Assembly (NCBI RefSeq): GCF_000328705.1
Contig: NC_019673.1
Span: forward strand, 7,141,001-7,205,000
DNA length: 64,000 nt
Direction: 5' to 3'
DNA from: Saccharothrix espanaensis DSM 44229
Lineage (GTDB): Bacteria; Actinomycetota; Actinomycetes; Mycobacteriales; Pseudonocardiaceae
Made by a program: the position numbers and the translations under genes. Shown in pieces: positions 1 to 9,387 of the stretch. Each line of letters begins with the position of its first letter. The first letter of the stretch is position 1. The notes beneath the pieces were generated by a model that saw only the letters and a program-made list of their open reading frames with translations, searched no databases and was not told the origin of the DNA.

Positions 1-258
1 ACCGGTCTGCACGTGCTGCGCGACGATTTCGACCGCGCGCTCACCGCGCCGGAGGTGGTCGCGGACCGGGCCGGCCGGGCCGCGCTGTCGGCGACCTGCC
101 GGTCGTGCGAGGTGGTGGCGGCGTGCGGCGGCGGGCTGCGCGCGCACCGGTTCGCCGCCGACGGCTTCGACCACCCGTCGGTGTACTGCCCGGACCTGTA
201 CCGGTTGGTCACCCACGTCCGCGACCGGGTCGCGGCGGACCTGGCGGCACCGGCGTGA
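1..258 (+). CDS. fxsB: Radical SAM/SPASM peptide maturase, FxsB type, C-terminal part
   Basis: The reading frame is open from the first base, so only the last 85 residues are present. What is visible is the end of a SPASM domain: Cys-x2-Cys, then CGGGLRAHR and GFDHPSVYC, which would bind an auxiliary iron-sulfur cluster. The CGGG-x-x-x-HR and PSVYC spacing is typical of FxsB maturases, which form cyclophane crosslinks in FxSxx-type RiPP precursors. The stop TGA overlaps the GTG of the next gene (GTGA), so the two are translationally coupled. The radical SAM core (CxxxCxxC) and any precursor lie outside the window, so the FxsB call rests on the tail motif alone. Confidence 0.8.
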   Translation, partial: TGLHVLRDDFDRALTAPEVVADRAGRAALSATCRSCEVVAACGGGLRAHRFAADGFDHPSVYCPDLYRLVTHVRDRVAADLAAPA

Positions 259-1382
259 CGGTCCGCCCGTGGCGGCTGTCGGCCGCGGACTTCGCCGCGC
301 TGTCGCGGGGTGAGGGCGGTGCCGGCGCGGCCCGCGCGCTGCGGCTGGCCCGGCGCAGCCGGACGTCCCTGCTGGTCCGGATGATCGCCGCCGCGCCCGA
401 GGCGCGTCCGGCCTACCGGCTGCTGGTGGACGCCGAGCGGGCCAGCCCCGGCGCGGTCACCCGCGTGCTGGACCACCCGTCGGTGGGCGCGTGGGCCACC
501 CGGACCGCGCTGGCGCTGCGCCGTGCCGAGCCGGCCCGGCCCGAGGAGCTGGCGTTCGTGGCCGCCGCGGCGGCGATCCGGGCGGGCGTCCCGGCGGCCG
601 TGGACTTCCCGGACGTCCCGGTGTTCGCGCTGCCCTCGCTCGGCGTGGCCGACCCGGCGAACCTGGACTACGACCCGCTGCCCGAGGTGGCGCTGGGCCC
701 GCACGTGCTTCAGCTGGACGTCTGGGCCGGTGGCGGGGTGCCGCCGGGGCTGGCCGTCGCGGCGGACGTCGACGTGGCGCGGTGGCGGCCGGCGGTGGCC
801 GCCGCCTGGGACGTGCTGGCCGCCGACCACCCGCCGATGGCCGCCGAGCTCGCCGAGCTGGTGACCGTGCTGACGCCGATGCCGCCGTCGCCGACCGGGA
901 CCAGCAGCGCGACCGCCGCCGACGCGTTCGGCTGCGTGTTCCTGTCGTTGGCGCCCGACCCGGAGACGCTGGCGGTGACCCTGGCGCACGAGGCCCAGCA
1001 CACCAAGCTGGTGGCGCTGATGGACCTGTTCCCGCTGCTGCTGCCGGACCGGCGGGAGATCTACTACGCGCCGTGGCGGGAGGACCCGCGCCCGCTGGCG
1101 GGCCTGCTGCACGGGACGTACGCGCACCTGGGTGTGGCGGCGTTCTGGCGGACCCGGCCCGGCCTGGCCGCGCAGACCGAGTACGCCCGGTGGCGCGCCG
1201 CCGCCCTCGACACCGCCGAGACGCTGCTGGCCAGCGAGAAGCTCACCGCGACCGGGCACGCGTTCGTGACCGGGATGGCGACCGTCCTGCGCCGCTGGTG
1301 CGCCGAGCCGGTGCACCCGGAGGCCCTGGCGCTGGCGACCGCCGAGGCCCAGGCCCACCGCGAACGCTGGACGGCCCGCTGA
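255..1382 (+). CDS. HExxH-type peptide beta-hydroxylase candidate
   Basis: A 375-residue protein starting at the GTG that overlaps the upstream stop. The C-terminal half contains TLAHEAQHTKL, an HExxH metal-binding motif, followed about 90 residues later by a helical region. This arrangement (HExxH protein right after, or fused to, an FxsB-type radical SAM enzyme) is known for the alpha-ketoglutarate/iron-dependent HExxH peptide hydroxylases that beta-hydroxylate residues of crosslinked RiPP precursors. No signal peptide or membrane segment is seen, so it should act in the cytoplasm on the same peptide as the upstream maturase. The motif alone would also fit a zinc metallopeptidase; the neighbour is what favours the hydroxylase. 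Confidence 0.72.
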   Translation: MTVRPWRLSAADFAALSRGEGGAGAARALRLARRSRTSLLVRMIAAAPEARPAYRLLVDAERASPGAVTRVLDHPSVGAWATRTALALRRAEPARPEELAFVAAAAAIRAGVPAAVDFPDVPVFALPSLGVADPANLDYDPLPEVALGPHVLQLDVWAGGGVPPGLAVAADVDVARWRPAVAAAWDVLAADHPPMAAELAELVTVLTPMPPSPTGTSSATAADAFGCVFLSLAPDPETLAVTLAHEAQHTKLVALMDLFPLLLPDRREIYYAPWREDPRPLAGLLHGTYAHLGVAAFWRTRPGLAAQTEYARWRAAALDTAETLLASEKLTATGHAFVTGMATVLRRWCAEPVHPEALALATAEAQAHRERWTAR

Positions 1383-1504
1383 CCCCGTCGCCGGCCCCAC
1401 CGCCCCGGCGGGCAGTCCTCGGTGGATCGTCCCGTTCCGACACCCCCGCGACTCGCCGGGGGTGGTCCACCGGGCGGGGCCGCCGGGCGGCGATACTGCC
1501 CGCC

Positions 1505-4500
1505 ATGCTCACCGCCGACGGCCGTCTCGTGCACTCCCCGGCCGACCTGGTGGACCTGCTGGAGTGTGAGCACCGCAGCCGCCTCACGCTGGCGCTGGCG
1601 CTGGGCGTGCCGGGCACCCCGCAGCCCGACGAGCGGCAGGACCTGCTCGCCGCCAAGCACGGGATCGCGCACGAACTGGCCGTGCTGGAGCGGTTCCGGG
1701 CGCGTTGCGACGTGGTCGAGATCGCGCAGCCCGCGCCGACGCACGAGGCGCTGACCAAGGCCGCCGCCGAGACCCGGCAGGCCCTCGATGCCGGCGCGGA
1801 GGTCGTCTACCAGGGCGTGTTCTACGCCGACGGCTTCCACGGCCGCGCCGACTTCCTGGTCCGCACCGACCGGGGCTACGAGCCGCACGACGCCAAGCTG
1901 GCCCGGCACGCGACACCGGCCTCCGTCGTGCAGCTGACCGCCTACGCGTACGCGCTGGGAGCCTGCGCCGGACCGGAGATGCACCTGCTGCTGGGCGACG
2001 ACAGCGTGCGGACGTTCCGGGTCGCGGACTTCCTGCCGGTCGTGCGCAGCCTGCGCGAACGCTTGCGCGACAGCCCCGAACCGCCGGCCCGGTCGTGGGA
2101 CGACGAACGGCCCGCGTGCGCGACGTGCCGGTTCAGCCGCAGCTGCGCGTCCGGCCGGGAACGCGACCGGGACCTGTCGCTGGTCGCCGGGATCCGCACC
2201 GACCAGCGGCGCAAGCTCGTCGCGGCCGGGCTGGGCACGATCGACGCGCTGGCCAACGCGGCTCGCGAGGACCGGCCGCAGACGATGTCCGCCACCACCT
2301 TCACCGGCCTGCGCGCGCAGGCCGCGTTGCAGGTCATCCAGGACGACTCGCGCACCTCCGACGACCCGATCGGCAAGGTCGCCTACGAGGTGATCACGCC
2401 CGAGGCGCTGGCCGAGCTGCCCGCGCCGAGCACCGGCGACCTGTTCTTCGACATGGAGGGCGACCCGTTCGCGCTCAACGGCGAGGGGCTGGAGTACCTG
2501 TTCGGGATGGTGACGCCGGAGGAGGAGTTCACCCCGTTCTGGGCGCACACCCGGCCGCAGGAGAAGGCGGCGTTCGAGCGGTTCGTGGACTTCACTACCG
2601 CGCGGCTCGCGGAGCACCCCGGCGCGCACGTCTACCACTACGCGCCCTACGAGGTCAGCGCGCTCAAGCGGCTGGCCGCGCTGCACGGCACGCGGGAGGA
2701 GGCCGTCGACCACCTGCTCCGGTCAGGGTCCCTGGTGGACCTGTACGCGGTGGTGCGCAAGGCTTTGCGGGTCTCGCAGCGGTCGTACTCGATCAAGTAC
2801 CTCGAACCGCTGTACATGCCCGCGCCGCGCGACGGTGACGTCACCAACGCCGTGTCGAGCATCGAGGCGTACGAGGAGTTCCTGACCCTCAACGAGGCGG
2901 AGGACGTCGGGCGAGCCGAGGAAGTGCTCGACGGGATCGCCGAGTACAACAAGTACGACTGCGTGTCGACGCGCCGGCTCTACCGGTTCCTTCTGGAGGT
3001 CCGGCAGGAGGCCGGGATCGAGCCGCACGTCGCCGAACAGTCCTTTGTGGACGAGATCGAGGACGAGATCGCCGCGCAGCGCCGGGCCGAGCGCGCGGAG
3101 CGGATCGCGGCCGTGGTCGACCCGCTGCTGGCGGGGCTGCCGGACAACCCCGCCGACCACACCGCCGACGAGCGGGCGCGGGCGCTGCTCGCGGCGGCCG
3201 TCGGCTACCACCGGCGGGAGACCAACCCGGCCTGGTGGGACTTCTTCCGACAGGTCGCCGCGCCGCTGTCGGAGCTGGAGTCGGACAGCGCGTGCGCGGT
3301 GCCGGTGTCGGTGCGCGCCGAGGACTGGGCGATGCCGTCCGGGCGGGTGCGCAAGGCCAAGCGCGAGGTGCGCGTGCGGTGCGACCCGGACCGGCCGCAC
3401 CCGTTCACCACCGGCGACCAGGTGCGGCTGCTCTACCCGGGCACGCCGAACCGCACCCGGGACGCGGTGGTGCTCGGCGAGTCGGCCGAGGACATCGTGC
3501 TGGTGGAGAGCGTCGCGCCGGACGACGTGGACGGCGACCGGCCGGCGGCGGTGCTGCCCGGCAGCCCGGTGCGGCCCTCGCCGAAGGACGAGGCGGTGTA
3601 CGAGCTCGCGCGGATGGTCGCCGAGTCGCTGCCCGTGCTCCCGCCGCACCCCGGCGTCGACCTGGCGCGCCGGGCCTCGCCCCGGCTGCGCGGGCTCGCG
3701 GAACTGCCCGCCGGCGGTGACGTGATCGCGGACGTCATCGAGGCGGTCGACCGGCTCGACGGGTCGGCGCTGGCCGTGCAGGGGCCGCCCGGGGCCGGGA
3801 AGACCTACCTCGCCGGGCGGCTCATCGCGCACCTGGTGCGCGGCGGGCGCAGCGTCGGGGTGACGTCGAACAGCCACAAGGCCGTGGAGAACGTGCTGAG
3901 CGCGGCGCAGGCGGCCGGGCGCGAGCTGGGCGTGCCGATCCCGACCGCCAAACGGCCCAAGGGCACCCCGGCGAAGGACTGCACGTGGGAGCAGCCGAAG
4001 GACAACCCGGCGCTGGTCCGGTGGCGCACCGACCAGGGCGCGGGTCACCTGGTCGGCGGCACGGCGTGGACGTTCGCCAACGCGGCGGTCCGCGAGCAGC
4101 CGTTCGACGTGCTGATCGTGGACGAGGGCGGGCAGTTCGCGCTGGCCGACGCGCTGGCCGTGTCGACGTGCGCGCGCAACCTGGTGCTGCTCGGCGACCC
4201 GCAGCAGCTGCCGCAGGTCGTGCAGGGCACGCACCCGGCGGGCGCGGACGCGTCGGCGCTCGGCCACCTGATCGGTGACGCCGACGTGATCCCGGCGGAA
4301 CTGGGGTACTTCCTCGACCAGACCCGGCGGATGCACCCCGACGTGTGCGAACCGGTGTCGCGGCTGTCGTACGCGGGGCTGCTGCACGCGCACCCGACGA
4401 CGGCCGCGCGCGGCGTGGACGGGCTGGTGTCCGGGGTGTACGTGCACGAGGTGGAGCACCGGCACAACACCACCAGCTCCGTCGAGGAAGCGGCGGCGGT

Positions 4501-4948
4501 CGTGGAGATCGTGAAGTCGCTGATGGGTCGCATGTGGACGGACGGGGTGAACGCGCGGCCGCTGGACGACTCGGACGTGCTGGTCGTGGCGCCGTACAAC
4601 CTCCAGGTCCGGTTGGTGCGCCGGGAACTGGAACGATCCGGGTACGAGCACGTGCGGGTCGGCACGGTGGACCGGTTCCAGGGGCAGGAGGCCCCGGTGG
4701 TGGTCACCACGATGACGTCGTCGGCGGCCGTCGACCTGCCGCGCGGACTGGACTTCTTGCTGTCCCGCAACAGGGTGAACGTGGCGCTGTCCCGTGCGCA
4801 GGGTGTCGCGGTGGTGGTGTGCTCACCGCGCCTGGTCGAGGCGGACATCCGCGGCGTCGACCAGTTGAGATTGGTGTCCGGGATGATCGGGCTCACCGGC
4901 GAGGCGCGCCCGTGGCCCATCGACGGCATCTATGCCCAAAGGCTATGA
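1505..4948 (+). CDS. TM0106-family RecB-like nuclease fused to a superfamily 1 helicase
   Basis: An 1147-residue cytoplasmic DNA-processing enzyme. The first ~215 residues form a RecB-like nuclease region ending in a Cys cluster (CATCRFSRSC) that could hold an Fe-S cluster. Around residue 315 FDMEGDPF marks an RNase H-like exonuclease fold (acidic D/E pair). The last ~400 residues are a DNA2/NAM7-type helicase with Walker A GPPGAGKTY (about residue 759), Walker B-like LIVDEGGQ (about 872), a motif III-like LLGDPQQLPQ and C-terminal motifs VDRFQGQE and NVALSRAQ. The ATG at 1505 starts a protein with the usual family N-terminus (LVDLLECEHRSRL). Architecture matches the TM0106 family; the biological role of that family (repair or defence) is not settled. 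Confidence 0.9.
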   Translation: MLTADGRLVHSPADLVDLLECEHRSRLTLALALGVPGTPQPDERQDLLAAKHGIAHELAVLERFRARCDVVEIAQPAPTHEALTKAAAETRQALDAGAEVVYQGVFYADGFHGRADFLVRTDRGYEPHDAKLARHATPASVVQLTAYAYALGACAGPEMHLLLGDDSVRTFRVADFLPVVRSLRERLRDSPEPPARSWDDERPACATCRFSRSCASGRERDRDLSLVAGIRTDQRRKLVAAGLGTIDALANAAREDRPQTMSATTFTGLRAQAALQVIQDDSRTSDDPIGKVAYEVITPEALAELPAPSTGDLFFDMEGDPFALNGEGLEYLFGMVTPEEEFTPFWAHTRPQEKAAFERFVDFTTARLAEHPGAHVYHYAPYEVSALKRLAALHGTREEAVDHLLRSGSLVDLYAVVRKALRVSQRSYSIKYLEPLYMPAPRDGDVTNAVSSIEAYEEFLTLNEAEDVGRAEEVLDGIAEYNKYDCVSTRRLYRFLLEVRQEAGIEPHVAEQSFVDEIEDEIAAQRRAERAERIAAVVDPLLAGLPDNPADHTADERARALLAAAVGYHRRETNPAWWDFFRQVAAPLSELESDSACAVPVSVRAEDWAMPSGRVRKAKREVRVRCDPDRPHPFTTGDQVRLLYPGTPNRTRDAVVLGESAEDIVLVESVAPDDVDGDRPAAVLPGSPVRPSPKDEAVYELARMVAESLPVLPPHPGVDLARRASPRLRGLAELPAGGDVIADVIEAVDRLDGSALAVQGPPGAGKTYLAGRLIAHLVRGGRSVGVTSNSHKAVENVLSAAQAAGRELGVPIPTAKRPKGTPAKDCTWEQPKDNPALVRWRTDQGAGHLVGGTAWTFANAAVREQPFDVLIVDEGGQFALADALAVSTCARNLVLLGDPQQLPQVVQGTHPAGADASALGHLIGDADVIPAELGYFLDQTRRMHPDVCEPVSRLSYAGLLHAHPTTAARGVDGLVSGVYVHEVEHRHNTTSSVEEAAAVVEIVKSLMGRMWTDGVNARPLDDSDVLVVAPYNLQVRLVRRELERSGYEHVRVGTVDRFQGQEAPVVVTTMTSSAAVDLPRGLDFLLSRNRVNVALSRAQGVAVVVCSPRLVEADIRGVDQLRLVSGMIGLTGEARPWPIDGIYAQRL

Positions 4949-5017
4949 CTCCATCCGGTCAAGCGCTCTTACTGTGAAAACCGCGAGAACCTTCCACCCT
5001 GCACCGAAGGAGATCGT

Positions 5018-5563
5018 GTGACCGGCAAGTTGCTGCGCCTCGCCCTCGGGGCGCTGTTCACCTCCCTCGCCCTCGTGGGAACCAGCCTGACCACCGCGGC
5101 GACGGCGGCACCCGCCGCGCCGTCCGCGCTGGCCAGGACCGTCTACTACAGCGCCTCCGGGTACTCGGCGGAAGCCGACCAGGCCGCGCAGATCTGGAAC
5201 TCCAGGGTGCCCAACCTGCGGCTCGTCCGCGGCGGCAGCGCCACCATCCGAATCGCCGCGACCAACGGCGGCGGCTCCCGGGCCTACCCCTGCGGGCTCG
5301 GGTGCGCCACGATCTACATCGACAACCGCGACGTTGCCGCGGGCAACTACGCGCTGCGGATCGTGGCACACGAGATCGGGCACGGCCTGGGGCTGCCCGA
5401 TACGTACAACGGCATCTGCTCGTACCTGATGTCGGGCGGCAGTGCGGGCACGTCCTGCCGCAACGTGTACCCGAACGCCCAAGAGGCGAACCGGGTGAAC
5501 CAGCTCTTCGCGGGTCGCGCTGTCGCGGCCGTGGGCAACCCCGAGGTCTACGCGAGGGGCTGA
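5018..5563 (+). CDS. Secreted snapalysin-type zinc metalloprotease
   Basis: A 181-residue extracellular protease starting at GTG with AAGGAG six bases upstream. Residues 1-32 are a Sec signal peptide ending near TAAPAAPSA. The mature part contains HEIGHGLGLPD, the HExxHxxGxxD zinc signature of snapalysin (peptidase family M7), in which two His and the Asp bind zinc and the Glu is catalytic. Four Cys in the mature region suggest disulfides (YPCGLGC and two downstream). The length is that of a small streptomycete neutral protease. It stands alone and is followed by a strong terminator. Confidence 0.88.
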   Translation: MTGKLLRLALGALFTSLALVGTSLTTAATAAPAAPSALARTVYYSASGYSAEADQAAQIWNSRVPNLRLVRGGSATIRIAATNGGGSRAYPCGLGCATIYIDNRDVAAGNYALRIVAHEIGHGLGLPDTYNGICSYLMSGGSAGTSCRNVYPNAQEANRVNQLFAGRAVAAVGNPEVYARG

Positions 5564-5705
5564 GCTGGTCGAAGTGTTCCGGGGTGTGGTGGCGGAACGC
5601 ACTCCCCACCACCACACCCGCCCTGATCGTCCGGATCCGACGGCCGACGCTCGGCGGCCGGGGCCGGCGGAGCCGGACGAGAAGACCAGGGCACCGTGAA
5701 CGACC

Positions 5706-5736
5706 GTGCCGGACAGGCCTCCCGCCTGTCCGGCAC
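5706..5736. terminator. Bidirectional hairpin terminator
   Basis: A perfect 13-bp stem (GTGCCGGACAGGC paired with its complement) with a 5-base loop lies between the convergent snapalysin gene and the ABC substrate-binding protein gene. There is no U-tract, as usual for actinobacteria. Confidence 0.75.
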
Positions 5737-5856
5737 CGTCACGTCCGCCTTCCGATACTCCGACCTGCCGGCACTCCGAGCTTCCGGCACTCCCGGCCCA
5801 CCCTCGGACCGGGTGGCCGGGACCCGCGCGCCGGTCGGCGCGCGGCACCGGACAGG

Positions 5857-6810
5857 TCAGGACTTCGGCAGGCCGGGCGGGTTGACCTCCGAGGCGGTGA
5901 CGGCCTCGTTCTCCAGGCCCCAGCGGGCCAGGACCTCGCCGTACTTGCCGTTCTCGATCAGGTGGTCGAGCGCCTCCGCGACCGGTTCCACCAGGCCGCT
6001 GCCCTTCTTCGTGGTGGCCGCGATCTTGCCCGGGAGCTCGCCGCCGCCGGAGATCGTGCCGATCACCTCGGTCTTGCCCGACGTGACCGCGTGGTACGCC
6101 GACACCGGGTTCGGGCCGAGGTAGGCCTCGATCCGGCCCGACTCCAGCGCCAGGTAGTAGTCCGACGCGTTCTGGAAGTACTTTATGTCGGTGGGCTTGA
6201 GGCCCGCGGCCTCGTTCTTCCGGCTCCACTCCACCAGGATCTTCTCCTGGTTGGTGCCTGAGCCGACGGCGATCGTCCGGCCCGCCACGTCCTCGGGTCT
6301 GGTCACCCGCCACGAGTCGCCCTTGCGACCCTCGAACGCCAGGGTGTCCAGCCGGTAGGTCGCGAAGTCGTACTTCTCCTTGCGCGCCTCGGTCACCGTG
6401 ATGTTCGACAGGCCCAGCGGGTACGCCCCGCTGTCCAGGCCGACGAACAGGTTCTCCCAGGAGGTGACCTCCAGTCGCGGCTCCAGGCCCAGCACGCCGG
6501 CGATGAGCACCGCGATGTCGGTCTCCACGCCGATGATCGTCTTGTCGTCGCTCGCGTAGAACCGCAGCGGCGGCGCGGTCGTGGACGAACCGCCCACCAC
6601 CAGCTTGCCGGTCTGCCGGACGGACTCCGGGACCTTGGCGGCGATCGCGTCGACCTTGGTCGCGGTGATCCGGTCCTGCTGCGGGCTCAGGTTGACGGTC
6701 TTGCCGCCGGCGACGACCTTGTCCTCGGTCACCGCCCCGTCGGCACCCGCGCACGCCGCCAGCGCCAGGGCCGCCGCCGCGACGATTCCGGTGATCTTCC
6801 CTGCGGACAC
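5857..6810 (-). CDS. Amino acid ABC transporter substrate-binding lipoprotein
   Basis: A 317-residue extracytoplasmic lipoprotein of the polar amino acid uptake family (SBP family 3). It starts at GTG with GAGGAAA upstream; the signal peptide ends in the lipobox LAAC, with Cys as the lipidated residue. The rest shows the family layout: GKLVVGGSSTTAPPLRFY near the first lobe, GVETDIAVLIAGVLGLEP, WENLFVGLDSGAYPLGLSNITVT and AGRTIAVGSGTNQEKIL. It is last in the permease-ATPase-SBP operon, 11 bases after the ATPase stop. The leader peptide ahead of the operon suggests cystine, cysteine or methionine as substrate, but that is inference. Confidence 0.9.
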   Translation of the reverse strand: MSAGKITGIVAAAALALAACAGADGAVTEDKVVAGGKTVNLSPQQDRITATKVDAIAAKVPESVRQTGKLVVGGSSTTAPPLRFYASDDKTIIGVETDIAVLIAGVLGLEPRLEVTSWENLFVGLDSGAYPLGLSNITVTEARKEKYDFATYRLDTLAFEGRKGDSWRVTRPEDVAGRTIAVGSGTNQEKILVEWSRKNEAAGLKPTDIKYFQNASDYYLALESGRIEAYLGPNPVSAYHAVTSGKTEVIGTISGGGELPGKIAATTKKGSGLVEPVAEALDHLIENGKYGEVLARWGLENEAVTASEVNPPGLPKS

Positions 6811-6821
6811 GGTGTTTCCTC

Positions 6822-7573
<752 letters not shown>

Positions 7574-7574
<1 letters not shown>

Positions 7575-8473
7575 CACCTCGCCCACTTCCAACCCCCCTT
7601 GTCGCGCGTCGAACCCTTGGCGTAGCGCTTCTCCACGTAGTGCTGAACGACCGACAGGAGGGTGGTCAGCACGACGTACCAGACGGTCGCGACCATGAGC
7701 AGCGCGACGACCCGCGCGTTGCGCCCGTACACCACCTGCACCTGGTAGAACAACTCGCCGATGGCCACCACGGACACGATCGACGTGCCCTTGAACAGGC
7801 TGATGACCTCGTTCGCGGCGTTCGGCAGGATCGACCGCATCGCCTGCGGCAGCACGATCCGGCGGAACTGGCGGGACTTCGGGATGCCCAGCGCCGCCGC
7901 GGCCTCCAGCTGGCCGTGGTCGACCGAGATGATGCCGGAGCGGACGATCTCCGCCGCGTAGGCCGCCTGGTGCAGGCCCAGGCCCAGCACCGCCGCGCCC
8001 ATCGGGCTGATCAGGTCCTTGGTGTCGACGCCGAAGAACGTCGGGCCGAACGGGATCCCGAACTCCAGTTCCTGGTAGAGGTAGGAGATGTTGAACCAGA
8101 ACAGGACCTGCACGATCAGCGGGATGGACCGGAACGCCCAGATGTAGGTCCAGGACACGCCGGCCAGGAACCTGCTGTGCGACAACCGCATCAGCGCGAG
8201 CACGATGCCCAGCGCGAACCCGATCGCGGTGCCGTGGAGGGTCAGTTCCAGGGTCACGCCGACCGCGCGCAGGATGGACTCGGCGGTGAAGTAGCGGGCG
8301 AAGGTCGGCCAGTCCCAACCGGGGTTGGTGACCAGGCCGTTGACGAACTGCGCCAGCAGGACGAGGACGACCACGACGCCGACCCACCGCCACGGGTGGC
8401 GGGCGGGCACGACCTTGAGCCGGGAGAGGTCGTCGTCGGGGGCGCGCAGGCGTGGTTGTGCGGACACGCTCAT
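7574..8473 (-). CDS. Amino acid ABC transporter permease
   Basis: A 299-residue integral membrane protein of the His/Glu/Gln permease family. After a ~35-residue cytoplasmic N-terminus there is a first membrane helix (WVGVVVVLVLLAQFV) and several more; the EAA loop is present as EAAAALGIPKSRQFRRIVLPQ. First gene of the operon; its start lies 101 bases after the stop of a small leader peptide, with a hairpin between. The extended N-terminus with an extra helix pair is common in actinobacterial members. Confidence 0.92.
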
Positions 8474-8507
8474 GGTGGGGTCCTTCGACAGAGCCCGCCG
8501 AGCACGA

Positions 8508-8530
8508 CGGCACCGGAGGGCCGGTTACCG
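8508..8530 (-). promoter_or_regulatory. Hairpin between leader peptide and transporter operon
   Basis: On the transcript this segment can fold as CGG-U-AACCGG / CCGGU-G-CCG around a CCCU loop (about 9 pairs with one bulge). It lies between the leader peptide stop and the permease start, where an attenuator or translation-control hairpin would be expected. No antiterminator was worked out by eye. Confidence 0.35.
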
Positions 8531-8574
8531 CGCGGCGGGTGTGGGGCCAGCGGGTGTGGGGGGGCGAGCGCCGG

Positions 8575-8646
8575 TCAGCCGCGGCGACAGATCGCGCTGG
8601 AGACCCGGCCGTAGTCGACGTGCCTGCGGGAGCAGAGGACGGCCAT
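8575..8646 (-). CDS. Cys-containing leader peptide (23 residues)
   Basis: A 23-residue reading frame ATG...TGA preceded by a strong ribosome site (GGAAGGGGAG, seven bases before ATG). The peptide starts MAVLCSRRHVDYGRVSS and ends AICRRG. The RRHVDxxRVxSxxCR pattern is that of the short actinobacterial putative leader peptides found ahead of sulfate, sulfite-reductase, cysteine and cystine-uptake genes, where slow translation at Cys codons is thought to control the operon. It has two Cys codons (residues 5 and 20) and sits 101 bases before the amino acid ABC transporter operon on the same strand. It is too short for most gene finders. Confidence 0.72.
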   Translation of the reverse strand: MAVLCSRRHVDYGRVSSAICRRG

Positions 8647-9183
8647 TCGCGCTCCCCTTCCAGGCTTGTGTTGACGATTCGTTGCACGGAGCCGGTTTCA
8701 CACGACTGGACGAGAAGTTGCCACTTCGCCCGCTCTCGAACAAGAGTGCCCACCTGCTGAAACCACTATGTGTCGCCGGTTGACAAGGCCGCGCATCACT
8801 CGAATCGACCAATGTCGGGCGTGAACGGGCGGTGACACCGGGCCGTATGCCGGTTGCGCCCGCCATCGCACTCGCACCTCCGCGCGCGGAGGCATTTATG
8901 TCGTATTCCGACGAGGATTCCTCCCGCTACGACATTTCTCCGACTCCGTCCACGACCCGTTCTCACGAATCCCGCCGATGGCGCACGAGCGTGGGACGGT
9001 CGGATGCGAAGCAGGGGCGTTCGGGCGAACCGGCCTTCCACCACCACGCGCGCCGGGTCGGAACCTCTCCCGGCCGGTTCGCATCCCGCCCACCAGGAGT
9101 AGCAAACGCAGCCCGTCCGGACCGTCGACGGCAGGGTCCAGAAGCTCCGGTGCTGTGCCGTCCAGCCGCGTGGTCCCGGGGTG
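8647..9183. other. Intergenic region without a recognised gene
   Basis: This 537-base stretch lies upstream of the leader peptide and downstream of the small gene after the PiT transporter. It should hold the promoter of the leader/ABC operon, but no convincing -35/-10 pair could be chosen. Around 8890-8970 it is less GC-rich than the rest. No protein-like frame was found on either strand. Confidence 0.5.
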
Positions 9184-9387
9184 TCAGTGCACGGCCACCA
9201 AGTAGATGCCGTAGCCGGCGACCGCGGCGCACACCAGGAAGCACGCGGCCGGGACGACGCGGTTGCCGCGCGATGTGGCGGCCAACCCTGCGGAGAACAG
9301 CGCCACGGTGCCCGCGCCGAGCGCGAAGGAGACCAGGAAGACCTGTCCCAGGGCGGTCCAGTCGAGGTGCACGGCGGTTCTCCTCAC
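9184..9387 (-). CDS. Small two-helix membrane protein after PiT transporter
   Basis: A 67-residue protein starting with a GTG that overlaps the stop of the phosphate transporter (GTGA). Two hydrophobic stretches are visible: LGQVFLVSFALGAGTVALFSAGLA and VPAACFLVCAAVAGYGIYLVA, separated by a positively charged turn (TSRGNR). Small membrane proteins in this position are common in actinobacterial pit operons; function unknown, possibly a partner of the transporter. Confidence 0.75.
   Translation of the reverse strand: MRRTAVHLDWTALGQVFLVSFALGAGTVALFSAGLAATSRGNRVVPAACFLVCAAVAGYGIYLVAVH

Noticed and set aside
1064..4651. Long minus-strand reading frames opposite the HExxH and RecB-like genes
   Set aside because: They are His/Arg/Pro/Gly-rich shadows produced by high third-position GC; no ribosome site, no family motif.
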